Source: a virus
DNA: 23,283 bases
Reading direction: 5' to 3' (one strand)
Virus record (IMG/VR): IMGVR_UViG_3300017706_002418
Location: 1-23,283 of that record
The notes under the pieces were generated by a model. It was given only the letters and a program-made list of their open reading frames with translations, was not told the DNA's origin and did not search any database. The translations under genes were made by a program, and so were the position numbers. Positions 1-8,596 of this stretch are shown here, piece after piece; the first letter of the stretch is position 1; the number at the start of each line of letters is the position of its first letter.

Positions 1-22
1 ATTGTTTTTTAATTTGTTTCAT
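1..22 (-). CDS. 5' end of a further gene, cut by the window edge
   Basis: An ATG at 22-20 overlaps the TGA stop of the primase gene (ATGA, 4-nt overlap), the same junction used by several other gene pairs here. Only seven codons remain before the edge (MKQIKKQ). Nothing can be said about the product. The call rests on the overlap and on the consistent strand and packing. Confidence 0.4.
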
Positions 23-942
23 AGGGCTAATTTTCTAGCCAAAAGCCCAGATAAAGTTAGGGGGGTAGACTTTTGAATAAGTTCAGTAAAACGTTTGAAT
101 CCTAAATCACCAGGGTCTTTATCGTCCATTTCTAATAAATGAACCTCTTTACCCTCATTCATAAACTTTTCACAAAATTTAAGTGATGATTTTATTGCAT
201 CACTATCTAGTGCTATATAAATTTTTTCGACTTTAGAAGAAACAATTTTCTTCATTAGATTAGTTTGTATATTTTTTCCTAACAACGGGATAGCATTTCT
301 TTTGATGGCTATGGCGTCAAATGGTCCTTCGCACAATACTAACGGGCTATTCCAGTTTATAAACATTTCAAACGGCACAATATCGCGGGATACTGATGGG
401 TTTTTATATTTTCTATATGGTTCTTTTTCAAAACTGCGAGCTGTAAAATAATTTAAATTACCTATAGCATCATAGGAGGGAATAATAACCATATTTTGGT
501 ATTCTCCTGTTTCGCAATACCCCATATGATATTTAATCATATCCTCTCTAGTAACTCCTCGGGTTTTTAAATAAGCGAGAGCGTGTCGGGCCATCAAACT
601 ATTAGGTTTATCTATAAATGGAATATATTCTTTAGGAAGAAATAAATTATTTTTTACTATGACTTCTTCAACAAATGAACCCTGGGGGATTAATCGTTTT
701 GCTTCTTCGATTTTATCATATGCCTCTATTTTCTTTAGAAGATTAGGGATAGTCTTACCTCGGGTATTACACACCCAACAATGCCAAGGATTATGTCCTT
801 TTTTATTTTCTGTAAAGTTCACTTCCATTTTGGGTTTGTGATGCTTACAAAAAGGGCAGTGATAAGCATGATTACCCCTGGATGTTTGTTTACCTTTGCC
901 TAGGACAGAATCCATTAAAGATACTAGTAACTGATTTACCAT
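19..942 (-). CDS. gp61: DNA primase, DnaG/T4 gp61-like (zinc finger plus Toprim)
   Basis: Likely primase that makes RNA primers for lagging-strand phage DNA synthesis together with a replicative helicase, which is not in this window. At 307 aa it is close in size to T4 gp61 and shorter than cellular DnaG. An N-terminal zinc-binding region has two CxxC pairs (C29/C32 in CPFC and C55/C58 in CWVC). The Toprim core has the catalytic glutamate in CEGPFDA (E205) and the DxD pair in ALDSDA (D246, D248), followed by DKDPGDLG (273-280), which resembles the DPxD region of DnaG. No C-terminal helicase-binding domain is obvious. It is the only clear replication gene here and lies downstream of the fibre and GIY-YIG genes. 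A promoter-like element precedes it, so it may be transcribed early and independently. The family call is firm; choosing gp61 over a generic DnaG-like primase is inference. Confidence 0.88.
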   Translation of the reverse strand: MVNQLLVSLMDSVLGKGKQTSRGNHAYHCPFCKHHKPKMEVNFTENKKGHNPWHCWVCNTRGKTIPNLLKKIEAYDKIEEAKRLIPQGSFVEEVIVKNNLFLPKEYIPFIDKPNSLMARHALAYLKTRGVTREDMIKYHMGYCETGEYQNMVIIPSYDAIGNLNYFTARSFEKEPYRKYKNPSVSRDIVPFEMFINWNSPLVLCEGPFDAIAIKRNAIPLLGKNIQTNLMKKIVSSKVEKIYIALDSDAIKSSLKFCEKFMNEGKEVHLLEMDDKDPGDLGFKRFTELIQKSTPLTLSGLLARKLAL

Positions 943-947
943 TGGTG

Positions 948-978
948 GTAATATACGAATCTTAATTTAGGGAGCAAA
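948..978 (-). promoter_or_regulatory. Candidate Bacteroidota-type promoter for the primase gene
   Basis: Reading the minus strand, TTTG (978-975) is followed by 19 nt and then TATATTAC (955-948), just before the primase ATG at 942. The Bacteroidota housekeeping consensus is TTTG, about 19-20 nt, then TAnnTTTG, so the -33 element is exact and the -7 element partial. The 10-mer TTCGTATATT (959-950) recurs in the same arrangement upstream of the DUF932 gene. The -33 element lies inside the 3' end of the GIY-YIG gene. Confidence 0.45.
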
Positions 979-1416
979 GTCTGATGTAAAGAATTTCCCC
1001 AATATGTTATCGTTATAATATAAATCTGGGTTTTCTAATACTTCAAGCTTAAATAGATATTTAGTTTCTAAGTATGTAAGATGTTTTTTATTAAAACCTA
1101 TTTCAATAATGTGTTTTTTCAGATTTTCCAGCGTAACTTCTCCTTCAGCAATTTGATTTTTTAATTTAGTATTTGATCCTATATATTTTTTCCAATCGCT
1201 TTCTTTTTGAACTATTTTAAAGGTTTTTCTTCTCCCACGTCCCGTCTGTTCTGATAGTTCTACTTTAGTAAGTTTTTTCTTTTGGTTGTGGTATAAAACT
1301 TTTTTACCCACATATTTTTTCCCCTTAGGGGTAATCACTTCATATATAAACCCAAAGGTATCTGATGGGAATTGTGATATGTCCGTGATTTCTTTTCCAT
1401 TATATAACCAATTCAT
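967..1416 (-). CDS. GIY-YIG family nuclease, probable free-standing homing endonuclease
   Basis: 149 aa protein with a GIY-YIG signature near its N-terminus: GFIY (22-25) replaces GIY, and KYVGKK (34-39) replaces YIG. The fold's catalytic glutamate is probably E117 in YLETKYLF. The stretch SDWKKYIGSNTKL (73-85) resembles the W..Y.GSS..L segment of phage Seg-like and related enzymes. Residues 45-66 are rich in lysine and arginine and could contact DNA. It lies between the fibre gene and the primase, overlapping neither, with a 10-nt gap from the fibre stop and an A/T-rich leader. No intron or intein is visible around it, so it would be a free-standing homing or DNA-cleaving enzyme. The fold is well supported; target and mobility are inference. 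Confidence 0.78.
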   Translation of the reverse strand: MNWLYNGKEITDISQFPSDTFGFIYEVITPKGKKYVGKKVLYHNQKKKLTKVELSEQTGRGRRKTFKIVQKESDWKKYIGSNTKLKNQIAEGEVTLENLKKHIIEIGFNKKHLTYLETKYLFKLEVLENPDLYYNDNILGKFFTSDFAP

Positions 1417-1426
1417 GTTTTTATTA

Positions 1427-3325
1427 TTAAATTATTCGATCTGCATGAACTCCTATTAATCCCTTAGTGCTACTACCCGAGGCCCAACAAGTTACTTTAG
1501 CAACCGCTAACCCACCACCTACTGTAGAGGAAGAAACTTCAAGAGCATTGCCTGTAATACCATCTTCAAAACTTCTAGAAACGTGACCATTAGCGTAAGC
1601 ATACATAAGCTTAAATTTAGATCCATTAGCACCTTGGTATAATTCTAAAATAGAATCATCTCCAAAATTCATATCATCACCTGCTCTTAAAACAAAGGGA
1701 GTATCGAGAGTATCCGACATATTTAAAACTGTTAATTCATTATAACCTTGGGGAACGGAATATTCAAACCAGGCAGCATCTATATCAAAAGTTGAAGTTG
1801 TTTGACCCTTGGCATAAGTTCCTGCACTATTTATTGTTCTAGTTTGGTAAGTTACTGTTATATAAGTTCCATCTTCTGAAACTCCTAAATCGCTGAAAGT
1901 CATATCAACACCTGCTGTTGCAATTCTAATAGAACCACTATTATTTAAAGTATTATTAAGTGCGAATTCATTATGTGCACTCCCAGTATTAATTTTGAAA
2001 AATCCTGTAGCTCCAGGAGTAGCCGGAATTAAAATTTGATTGGTAATAGGAGTACCTGTAGCAGCATCATCTGTTTCTACTTGGTAAGTTGAACCGAAAG
2101 ATTCATCTATACTAAAAGATACTGATGTTTGTGTCGCTCTAAGATAAGCATTATTTCCATTTCCAGTATCAGACCCACCACCACCACCTGCAGAAACTAG
2201 GAATGTACTAACTGATCCCGCAATTCCTAAACAAGATATAATAACGTCCGTTTCCCCAGATGATACTGTTGGGGGGCTAGTAGCAAAAATTTGAGCACTA
2301 TAATTATTATCACCTATAGGGCGAATAGCACCATCAGGACATCCTATATCAGCATTCCAACCTGTATCATCCATAGGTGCATATACTTTTAATTCACCAA
2401 ATGTTACATTAGAAATATTTTTATCGAAAGTAATACTAGTATTTCCTGGGGAAGTTACAGTTGGGTAACCATCACTGTCATGGGCTGAGTTAGCGAATGG
2501 GTATATTTGACCTGTAAGTGGATCTGCGGATTGGGATAATGATGCTGTAAAATCATTTCTCTTAATTCCCCCAATCTGAAAGTTAGTACTTCCTCTATAC
2601 CCACTATCAGCAGCTACTTGTCCATTATAAATCATCATAAACCTATCAGGAATACTGGCAGCATTACATGATATAACTACGCTACCTGTATCTGTTCCAA
2701 AATTAATAGGTTGTTGGACAGGATATCCTATATTACCAGCAAATGATGTTGCATTGTTACAGTCTATAGTGGGTAATATAGTAAGAGTAGCACTACCCCC
2801 ATCACATTCACAACTAGGATATGCTAAAATAGACTGACCAGCAGTACTAGGTACCACAGAATATTCATAACAAGTATTACCACTAGTACCTGAAGTACCT
2901 GAACCTGAGGTACCTGATGATCCTGAGGTGCCCGATGAACCTGATGTACCTGAAGATCCTGATGAACCCGATGCTCCTTGGGGTCCCTGAACTGATTGTC
3001 CTGAAGTTCCACTACTTCCTGAAGCTCCGGATGAACCCGAAGAACCTGATGATCCTGAGGTACCCGAAGAACCATTAGCCCCACCTGATTGTTTTTTAAC
3101 AGTATTACCATCTAAAACTAAAAAATCAGTTTGACCTGTAGTAGTTGCTTGGTTTAATAAATCGAGTGGACCATCAACTTCTAAACTACCACTTATTTCA
3201 ATGTCATAAGCTTGTGCTCCTGTAAATGCATCTACAGATTGAGAAACATGCCAAGAATTAATAGTAAAAGCTTGTTTTATTTCATCAGTTGAGGAAGCGA
3301 ATATTTTTTTTAATTGTTTTGCCAT
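1427..3325 (-). CDS. Tail fibre-like structural protein with collagen-like G-X-Y repeat
   Basis: 632 aa. The N-terminal part (1-80) contains SGSLEVDGPLDLL and DFLVLDGNTVKK, resembling attachment regions of fibre proteins. Residues 82-149 are an almost unbroken glycine-every-third-residue tract (GSS, GTS, GAS), expected to form a collagen-like triple-helical rod. After this comes a beta-rich region with several cysteines (CECDG near 172; DCNN; ISCN) and a PDRFMMIYNGQVAADSGYRG segment, which I recall as a recurring motif in structural proteins of marine phages. A GGGGGSDTGNGNN linker leads to a beta-rich C-terminal part ending in AVAKVTCWASGSS, which may be the receptor-facing tip. Being last in the structural block fits a distal fibre. 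No T4 fibre protein is recognisable. Host receptor binding is inference. Confidence 0.72.
   Translation of the reverse strand: MAKQLKKIFASSTDEIKQAFTINSWHVSQSVDAFTGAQAYDIEISGSLEVDGPLDLLNQATTTGQTDFLVLDGNTVKKQSGGANGSSGTSGSSGSSGSSGASGSSGTSGQSVQGPQGASGSSGSSGTSGSSGTSGSSGTSGSGTSGTSGNTCYEYSVVPSTAGQSILAYPSCECDGGSATLTILPTIDCNNATSFAGNIGYPVQQPINFGTDTGSVVISCNAASIPDRFMMIYNGQVAADSGYRGSTNFQIGGIKRNDFTASLSQSADPLTGQIYPFANSAHDSDGYPTVTSPGNTSITFDKNISNVTFGELKVYAPMDDTGWNADIGCPDGAIRPIGDNNYSAQIFATSPPTVSSGETDVIISCLGIAGSVSTFLVSAGGGGGSDTGNGNNAYLRATQTSVSFSIDESFGSTYQVETDDAATGTPITNQILIPATPGATGFFKINTGSAHNEFALNNTLNNSGSIRIATAGVDMTFSDLGVSEDGTYITVTYQTRTINSAGTYAKGQTTSTFDIDAAWFEYSVPQGYNELTVLNMSDTLDTPFVLRAGDDMNFGDDSILELYQGANGSKFKLMYAYANGHVSRSFEDGITGNALEVSSSTVGGGLAVAKVTCWASGSSTKGLIGVHADRII
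2879..3082 (-). repeat. G-X-Y triplet-coding repeat (collagen-like rod)
   Basis: About 68 codons encode Gly every third residue, with Ser/Ser, Thr/Ser or Ala/Ser between. Synonymous codons vary (Gly as ggt, gga, ggc), so the DNA repeat is degenerate and the periodicity is kept mainly at protein level. One interruption (QSVQGPQGASG) splits the tract. The bias also opens a second long frame on the same strand (2824-3111), which is an artefact. Confidence 0.85.
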
Positions 3326-3329
3326 GAGA

Positions 3330-4349
3330 TTATCTATCTATGTTTATAAGTATGGTAGTATCTGTGGTTTGCGATGTAGGAAGAGGTTGAGCTAATTTTC
3401 CTACGGCAATTAATTCTTGATTTTCATTATATAATCCTACAGTAGTTATAAAAGGACTAAAATCAGAACCTGTTACATAATTGTTATATTCGTTGCTTCC
3501 TGAAGTTAGTATTTTATTTTGTCCATGACTTTTTAATAAACTAGGATTTAATGAATAATTATACTCATTAGCTCTAAGAGTACATTTATATTGTGTTTCA
3601 TATATGTTAAAGGAAGAATTAAATGAACAACTAATATTAGAAGCACTTACAAAATTATTAGCAAATGCGCTATCATTAATAGAAGCACTTCGTGTTAAGA
3701 TAGCAATTCCCTGATCATAAATAATATTTCCGCAATTGTCATTATCTAATAATAAATTTCCTTCTCCATCATCTGTTACTGTAAAATCTCCAAACACTAA
3801 ATTAAAACTGCTAGGTTGGATATAATTTCCATATAATTTAGAAGGTACTGATAATACTCCTAAAGAAGCACCTGATTCAGAAGGAAAATATCTACTAGCG
3901 GTTAGAGTTGTTTGGGGGAAGTTATAAAATCTTCCTCTAGATGAACTAGGTCCTTCTAATCTATCTCCTTCAGAATTTGCTCCTGGGATTAGGCTTGAAG
4001 TTGCTAATGAGTCCCCAAAAGATGAAGTTGTGAAATTAGAATAATATAGTTGCTTAATAGAATTAAATACTAATTTTTGATAATAGGAGGTTTGATACCC
4101 AGTAGTAGGTTCACTATTAGTGTCAAAAAAATTAGTTTGAGTAGTATCTACTGCTAAGAATCTATCTATACTATTTATATTAATGGTATTTCCTGCAATG
4201 GTTTCATCTCCATAGGTAGCAGTACCATAATCTACACCTCCATACCCACCACCAACGGTAATTGATGGTCCAATAAAAGAAAAAGCTTTATTAACCTCAA
4301 AGGGGGTTATTACTATATCGGTACTGTTGAGGGGTTTTAAGTAACTCAT
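3330..4349 (-). CDS. Structural protein, paralogue of the adjacent upstream gene
   Basis: 339 aa, no T4 counterpart recognised. The last third matches the product of 4353-5396: NEYNYSLNPSLL here against SEFNYSANPSFI there, and FITTVGLYNENQELIAVGKL against FISTIGMYNDSNELLAVAKL. A middle segment also corresponds: VLSVPSKLYGNYIQPSSFNL against VLSVDRSKFKGNIFPGTLDL. The N-terminus has a glycine-rich patch (GGGYGGVDYGTATYG, about 33-47). There is no signal peptide, membrane helix or catalytic motif; it is Ser/Thr/Asn-rich and beta-like. It starts 3 nt after the upstream stop and ends 4 nt before the fibre gene, so it is surely co-transcribed with both. The likely role is a baseplate-peripheral or fibre-connecting protein, inferred from position and composition. 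Confidence 0.7.
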   Translation of the reverse strand: MSYLKPLNSTDIVITPFEVNKAFSFIGPSITVGGGYGGVDYGTATYGDETIAGNTININSIDRFLAVDTTQTNFFDTNSEPTTGYQTSYYQKLVFNSIKQLYYSNFTTSSFGDSLATSSLIPGANSEGDRLEGPSSSRGRFYNFPQTTLTASRYFPSESGASLGVLSVPSKLYGNYIQPSSFNLVFGDFTVTDDGEGNLLLDNDNCGNIIYDQGIAILTRSASINDSAFANNFVSASNISCSFNSSFNIYETQYKCTLRANEYNYSLNPSLLKSHGQNKILTSGSNEYNNYVTGSDFSPFITTVGLYNENQELIAVGKLAQPLPTSQTTDTTILINIDR

Positions 4350-4352
4350 TCA

Positions 4353-5396
4353 TTAGAAGTCTAACTTAACTCTAACAAGGGCTTCTTTAGTAAAGTCTTT
4401 TTTAAGAGGCTTACTTAATTTAGCTACTGCTAATAATTCATTAGAATCATTATACATTCCTATAGTAGAAATAAAGGTTTGAGGGGCATTAATGAAATCA
4501 TTATAAATTACTTCACCAGTAGATCCTGAAATAAATGATGGATTTGCTGAATAATTAAATTCTGAGTTTCTAGCTCTTACAAAGACAAAATCAGAAGTTA
4601 CATTTTCTTGACTGTTTAGGGTAAAATTCCCAGCAGCACTTAGACGACTAAATAATCGCCCAGGATTATTATCTGCTGTATTAGAATTAAATAGAGTTCC
4701 TATTTCAGCTCCTCCATTACTACCCGCTAAATCTAAAGCAGCAGCATTTAATATAATAGTTCCCACATCGGGAAGGAATAAACCATAAGAACCCGATATA
4801 GTCATACCATTAGCTACAGCATTAGCTGGAGTAGGGGTTGAACTAATAGCTGATCCATTTGATCCTGAAACAATTTGGAAGACTCTACCTGCTTCATTAA
4901 AAGTTACAGTAGAAACATCTTTACTATTGTCCGTCAATCTTAAATTAAAAGCACTAGAACTTTGAATTCTTAAATCTAAAGTACCTGGGAATATATTACC
5001 TTTAAATTTAGATCTATCGACAGATAATACATAAACACTTTGTTGGTTAGGAGTAACTCCTCCAAATACAAAGCTATTATTTTCATCACCCAAAACAATA
5101 TTTTGCCATTGACCAAATACAGTAGATGTATATGATCTTCCATTAATACCAGCATCATATAAAACTGATCCAGATCCTGCTGAATCTCCAAAAGCTATAT
5201 TAAATTGCACTTCAGAACCTACTGCGGTAGATTCTCCTTGGAAAACACTTAAATAATAATTTCCACTAGTAGCTGCGGCTTGTACTGAAGAAGTGAAAAA
5301 TTGGGTTAAAGTTGGTGAATTACCAGTCCAAGCTCCCGCAGTAATGCTCTCAGCACTAATTAAGAAATCATCTGGGTCAAATCTTTTAAATGACAT
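4353..5396 (-). CDS. Structural protein, tandem paralogue of the next gene
   Basis: 347 aa. The C-terminal 90 residues and a middle segment (DRSKFKGNIFPGTLDLRI) match the product of 3330-4349, so the two probably arose by tandem duplication and then diverged, most strongly at the N-terminus. This copy starts MSFKRFDPDDFLISAESITAGAW, unlike its partner. Composition is Ser/Gly/Asn-rich with alternating hydrophobic residues, typical of beta-rich virion proteins. The start shares one base with the upstream stop (TAATG). Function is inferred from its place among baseplate and fibre genes. It could be a fibre adaptor or one of two related subunits of a mixed structure. Confidence 0.7.
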   Translation of the reverse strand: MSFKRFDPDDFLISAESITAGAWTGNSPTLTQFFTSSVQAAATSGNYYLSVFQGESTAVGSEVQFNIAFGDSAGSGSVLYDAGINGRSYTSTVFGQWQNIVLGDENNSFVFGGVTPNQQSVYVLSVDRSKFKGNIFPGTLDLRIQSSSAFNLRLTDNSKDVSTVTFNEAGRVFQIVSGSNGSAISSTPTPANAVANGMTISGSYGLFLPDVGTIILNAAALDLAGSNGGAEIGTLFNSNTADNNPGRLFSRLSAAGNFTLNSQENVTSDFVFVRARNSEFNYSANPSFISGSTGEVIYNDFINAPQTFISTIGMYNDSNELLAVAKLSKPLKKDFTKEALVRVKLDF

Positions 5397-6055
5397 TATG
5401 AGTTAGTTTTTGTTATTTTTACGGGGATTGTGATTCTAGCTCCGCTATCTCTTCCTACTATCTGGAGAGAAGTATTTAATTCAATATTACTTCCAAATAA
5501 AGTATTAACAGTAGTAGCAGTTAGGTTAACAGTAGTACCTACAACAGTTTTAGATACATTTGTTCCTAAAGTTTCAGTTTGATTTAATTGAGTAGCTTCT
5601 TCTGTTTGAATACCTACCCCATTAAAAGTATTTAATACTCTAACATCAGCTATAGTAACTGTATAACCACTTGCTTCAAATACTTGGTTATTACCTAAAT
5701 AATTTAAAGTTTGAGGAGTAATAGCTAAAGATGCTCCCTGTTTTAAGGTAACCGAAGCAAATCCTACATCAAGTATAGGCATTTTGGCTGTACCTCTAGG
5801 TAGAGTTATTAATTTATATCTTAAATTTTGAGTAGTCTCAGGAAAAGCCTCTAATAGGGGCATATTTTCTATAGCTTGACCATAGAAAGCACTTCCTGAA
5901 GGATGGGTTGGGTTATACAAAGTATAATCAATTTCATCATCCGAAAGAGCAAATTGAGTGATTCTAAAAGAACCATCACCCCTTGCTAAGAGTTCTCTAC
6001 CTTTGTTTGTTAAGATAGCATCTACTGTTACTACCGAATTATTTAAATATCCCAT
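5396..6055 (-). CDS. Conserved phage structural protein (unknown role)
   Basis: 219 aa. The N-terminus is the distinctive part: VVTVDAILTNKGRELLARGD followed by FRITQFALSDDEIDYTLYN, a pattern I associate with small structural proteins in the tail clusters of marine phages, though I cannot name a T4 equivalent. The rest is beta-like and Thr/Asn/Val-rich (TVVGTTVNLTATTVNTLFGS). A TAA stop lies in frame at -6 to -4, so the ATG at 6055 is the only sensible start. It directly follows a pair of late-box-like elements (6059-6082), suggesting it heads a transcription unit with the two paralogues and the fibre gene. Confidence 0.65.
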   Translation of the reverse strand: MGYLNNSVVTVDAILTNKGRELLARGDGSFRITQFALSDDEIDYTLYNPTHPSGSAFYGQAIENMPLLEAFPETTQNLRYKLITLPRGTAKMPILDVGFASVTLKQGASLAITPQTLNYLGNNQVFEASGYTVTIADVRVLNTFNGVGIQTEEATQLNQTETLGTNVSKTVVGTTVNLTATTVNTLFGSNIELNTSLQIVGRDSGARITIPVKITKTNS

Positions 6056-6058
6056 TGT

Positions 6059-6082
6059 TTATAAATATGTGGTTATAAATAT
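6059..6082 (-). promoter_or_regulatory. Tandem pair of late-promoter-like boxes
   Basis: Two copies of ATATTTATAA (minus strand) lie at 6068-6059 and 6082-6073, 14 nt apart, between the 485 aa and 219 aa genes. On the minus strand the adjoining octamers are TATAAACA and TATAACCA, one and two mismatches from the T4 late box TATAAATA. On the plus strand both contain an exact TATAAATA. Only 3 nt separate the proximal copy from the ATG at 6055. Confidence 0.5.
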
Positions 6083-6100
6083 TATTATTTTATTTTTCTA

Positions 6101-7558
6101 TTAACTATCAGCTAATATTCCTTTATCTTTTAATTCTAAAACTAAATCATCAATATTATCTTTTAATTCTTGAGTAGGAAACTCAGGAAGTATAACTCCT
6201 TTAAAAGGTGAACTCCCAGGACTTAGTTGATTTTTAGCAACATCTAATATTATATATACAGGATCATTCACATCTACTCTATGAAGAATAAAGTTATCTC
6301 TATTAACAGTATCAGGTATACGTTGATTTAATTTTAACCTTAATAATCCTTCAGGATCAGCACCTGGTTCGATTACCTCATATACAATATAATCTGTTTC
6401 CATATTATACTCAAATCTTATTCTGTCACCAACTTTTACTTTAAAGGGGACATTAATAGAAGAAAGATTAAAATCATTAGCACTTGCTAAATCTGTAACT
6501 GGATCTGAATTTTGGATGTTAGTATAATTCTCAGAAAGTTCTGCAGAAGCAGTTAAATATAAATTAGTAGAATCACTTCCAGTAGACCAGTAAGGAGGAA
6601 CAGCATCAGGAAATCCAGGTAGTGGACTTTGGGCAGAAACTTGTAGTCGAATAAAATCAATAAACAAATCATCAGTTCCACCATTAGGGAATCTTACTTG
6701 AACATCAAAAACTGGGTTACCCGCTAAAGCGTTTCCAAAAACAAAAAATTCAAATGGATCATTACCATTAGCAATATTTAATTCATCATCATCAGGAACT
6801 GTATAGCTTTTAGTTGCTACTATATTACTACCTCTTCTAATGCTAAAATCTACAGCAAAACTATCATCGGTATTATTATTTGAAATTTGTGCTAAAATTT
6901 TAATTTTAAAAAATTGAACATCTCCCAATCCACTACTAACTACAGAATATGTTCCATTTGTAGCATTATAAGCTGCTGCTAAGGGATCAGGTTCTATAGT
7001 AGGGGCACTATATCCAGTAATAGGTTGATAATCAACATAACTACTATCAGGATTAATATTTGTTTTAGTCATATTTCCTAACATACTAGGAGATGATTGA
7101 TTAAGACTACCATCAAAATTTAATGTATTAATATTAGCCCCCGCAGTAGACCCAGTTGCCGAATATAAAATTGGAACTTGTCTTCCTATGCCTGTTATTT
7201 TTTGTTTTCCAAAAATATTACCATTAGAAGTAGAAGGAGTACTATTTCTAAGGACAACATTTTTTCCAACTTCAAAATTTTGAATTAAATTATCAAGAGA
7301 AGCATATTCTGTTGAAGGTTTACTTAAATTACCCTTAGCATCTACTAAATAACTAATAAAGACTGCAGTTTGATCTATAATTTCAGGACCTGTTCCTCCT
7401 GCTCCTGTGTATACCGCAAAATATTCAGAGGTCCTTTCGGCAACAGGTAACCCACCTAAAGCTCCATTAATAGGACCCAAAAAATTATTTAATTGTTCCT
7501 GTTCTAAACTTGTTGCTTGGGGTGATGGGGTTTGTTGTGCTATGGCTTGTGTTGGCAT
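6101..7558 (-). CDS. Virion structural protein (unknown), likely baseplate or fibre associated
   Basis: 485 aa with no recognised domain. The N-terminus is Gln/Pro/Ser-rich and flexible (AIAQQTPSPQATSLEQEQ). The middle alternates short beta-type stretches with Asn/Asp/Gly loops. The C-terminal 110 residues look like a compact domain: VGDRIRFEYNMETDYIVYEV, then LKLNQRIPDTVN, then NFILHRVDVNDPVYIILDV, ending in an acidic helix (ELKDNIDDLVLELKDKGI). I believe similar C-termini occur in other marine phage tail proteins, but this is memory and not a search. It sits 6 nt after the upstream gene's stop and about 45 nt before the 219 aa gene, the gap that holds the paired late boxes. Confidence 0.6.
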   Translation of the reverse strand: MPTQAIAQQTPSPQATSLEQEQLNNFLGPINGALGGLPVAERTSEYFAVYTGAGGTGPEIIDQTAVFISYLVDAKGNLSKPSTEYASLDNLIQNFEVGKNVVLRNSTPSTSNGNIFGKQKITGIGRQVPILYSATGSTAGANINTLNFDGSLNQSSPSMLGNMTKTNINPDSSYVDYQPITGYSAPTIEPDPLAAAYNATNGTYSVVSSGLGDVQFFKIKILAQISNNNTDDSFAVDFSIRRGSNIVATKSYTVPDDDELNIANGNDPFEFFVFGNALAGNPVFDVQVRFPNGGTDDLFIDFIRLQVSAQSPLPGFPDAVPPYWSTGSDSTNLYLTASAELSENYTNIQNSDPVTDLASANDFNLSSINVPFKVKVGDRIRFEYNMETDYIVYEVIEPGADPEGLLRLKLNQRIPDTVNRDNFILHRVDVNDPVYIILDVAKNQLSPGSSPFKGVILPEFPTQELKDNIDDLVLELKDKGILADS

Positions 7559-7564
7559 GTTTTA

Positions 7565-8584
7565 TTAATTAAAATCTATTGAACTAACTTTACTTCCATT
7601 ATATCTCCCATTGGTCCACCCATGTTGGGAATAATTAGAGTCTTGAACTCCCGCTCTACGGGCTGAACCACTAATAATTAAATCAAAATTAATAGGGTCA
7701 AGTCCCTGGGCACTGGAGTAATCTATTTTTTGGAATACTGAAGAAAATTGAGAAAACTCCGCATTACCTAATATAGCATTGTAATCCGAGTACTCAAAAT
7801 TACCAATTTCAGGATTAATATTTAGTATTACTTCATTATTTGTACTATCTGCGGCAATAGATTGGTTAAAATTTATTTGTACTTGGGTTAAAGTAATAGC
7901 TCCGCTAAAAGCTATATACATACCTGCAAAGAAACATGGACCTCCTGATGTAGCATAAAATTCAGTTTGGGCTGATGCTAAACCGTTTGCACCAACAGGT
8001 ATAACATTTACAACTTGGATTCCTAGTTGATCGAATTGAGTATAATCAAATCCTTCTATAAAAGCATCTATAGATTGAGTAGGTACTAATAAAGAAAAAT
8101 AATTACCCCCAAATCCGCTAAAGCCACTTACCTGAATACTGGATGTTACAGATACTGGAATATTGGGAGCGTTTAAAGTGTATACATCTGTAGTATCATT
8201 ATAATAATTTTGGGGGTTAGCTCCTATAACATACATCCCCGAATCGTTATCATTATTCCAAACGGCTACATCAAAAGGGTTTAAGGTTTTACTTAAAGTA
8301 CCTCTAGCTAAATCTAAATTCCAATCTCTAATTTCATTAAGGGAAGATGTATTTTCATTAGCAACAACCCCCATTAAATAATGCCCCCCCTGGTCTTGTG
8401 TAGTTAAAATATTATATTGAACACTACCTATGTCGGGGTAATTGAGATTAAGACTATCAGCAATTGCTAATTGAGGACCATAATCCTCCCCATCCTTATC
8501 TAATTTATTAATTTTGATATACTTTACTCCTTTAGTAAAGTTTTGACCATAATTAGGATTATCTGGTGGTGGTGCTAGTGCCAT
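7565..8584 (-). CDS. Virion structural protein (unknown)
   Basis: 339 aa, beta-rich, no membrane segment or catalytic motif. The N-terminus NYGQNFTKGVKYIKINKLDKDG and the C-terminus SARRAGVQDSNYSQHGWTNG followed by RYNGSKVSS are the most family-like parts. The VQDSNY...W...RY.GSK pattern is one I associate with structural proteins of Bacteroidota and marine phages. The start lies 12 nt after the stop of the large wedge gene with an A-rich leader (AAAAAATAAACAAA). Co-transcription with that gene suggests it assembles on or near the baseplate. The exact role is not visible. Confidence 0.6.
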   Translation of the reverse strand: MALAPPPDNPNYGQNFTKGVKYIKINKLDKDGEDYGPQLAIADSLNLNYPDIGSVQYNILTTQDQGGHYLMGVVANENTSSLNEIRDWNLDLARGTLSKTLNPFDVAVWNNDNDSGMYVIGANPQNYYNDTTDVYTLNAPNIPVSVTSSIQVSGFSGFGGNYFSLLVPTQSIDAFIEGFDYTQFDQLGIQVVNVIPVGANGLASAQTEFYATSGGPCFFAGMYIAFSGAITLTQVQINFNQSIAADSTNNEVILNINPEIGNFEYSDYNAILGNAEFSQFSSVFQKIDYSSAQGLDPINFDLIISGSARRAGVQDSNYSQHGWTNGRYNGSKVSSIDFN

Positions 8585-8596
8585 TTTGTTTATTTT

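Noticed and set aside
659-841. Plus-strand open frames across the window (for example 659-841, 14962-15213, 22042-22305)
   Set aside because: All lie opposite well-supported minus-strand genes, have no recognisable domains, and reflect the reverse of coding bias.
2824-3111. A 95-codon minus-strand frame rich in Gln, Val and His inside the fibre gene
   Set aside because: It is the shifted reading of the G-X-Y repeat; its composition follows from the repeat codons and it has no independent start context.
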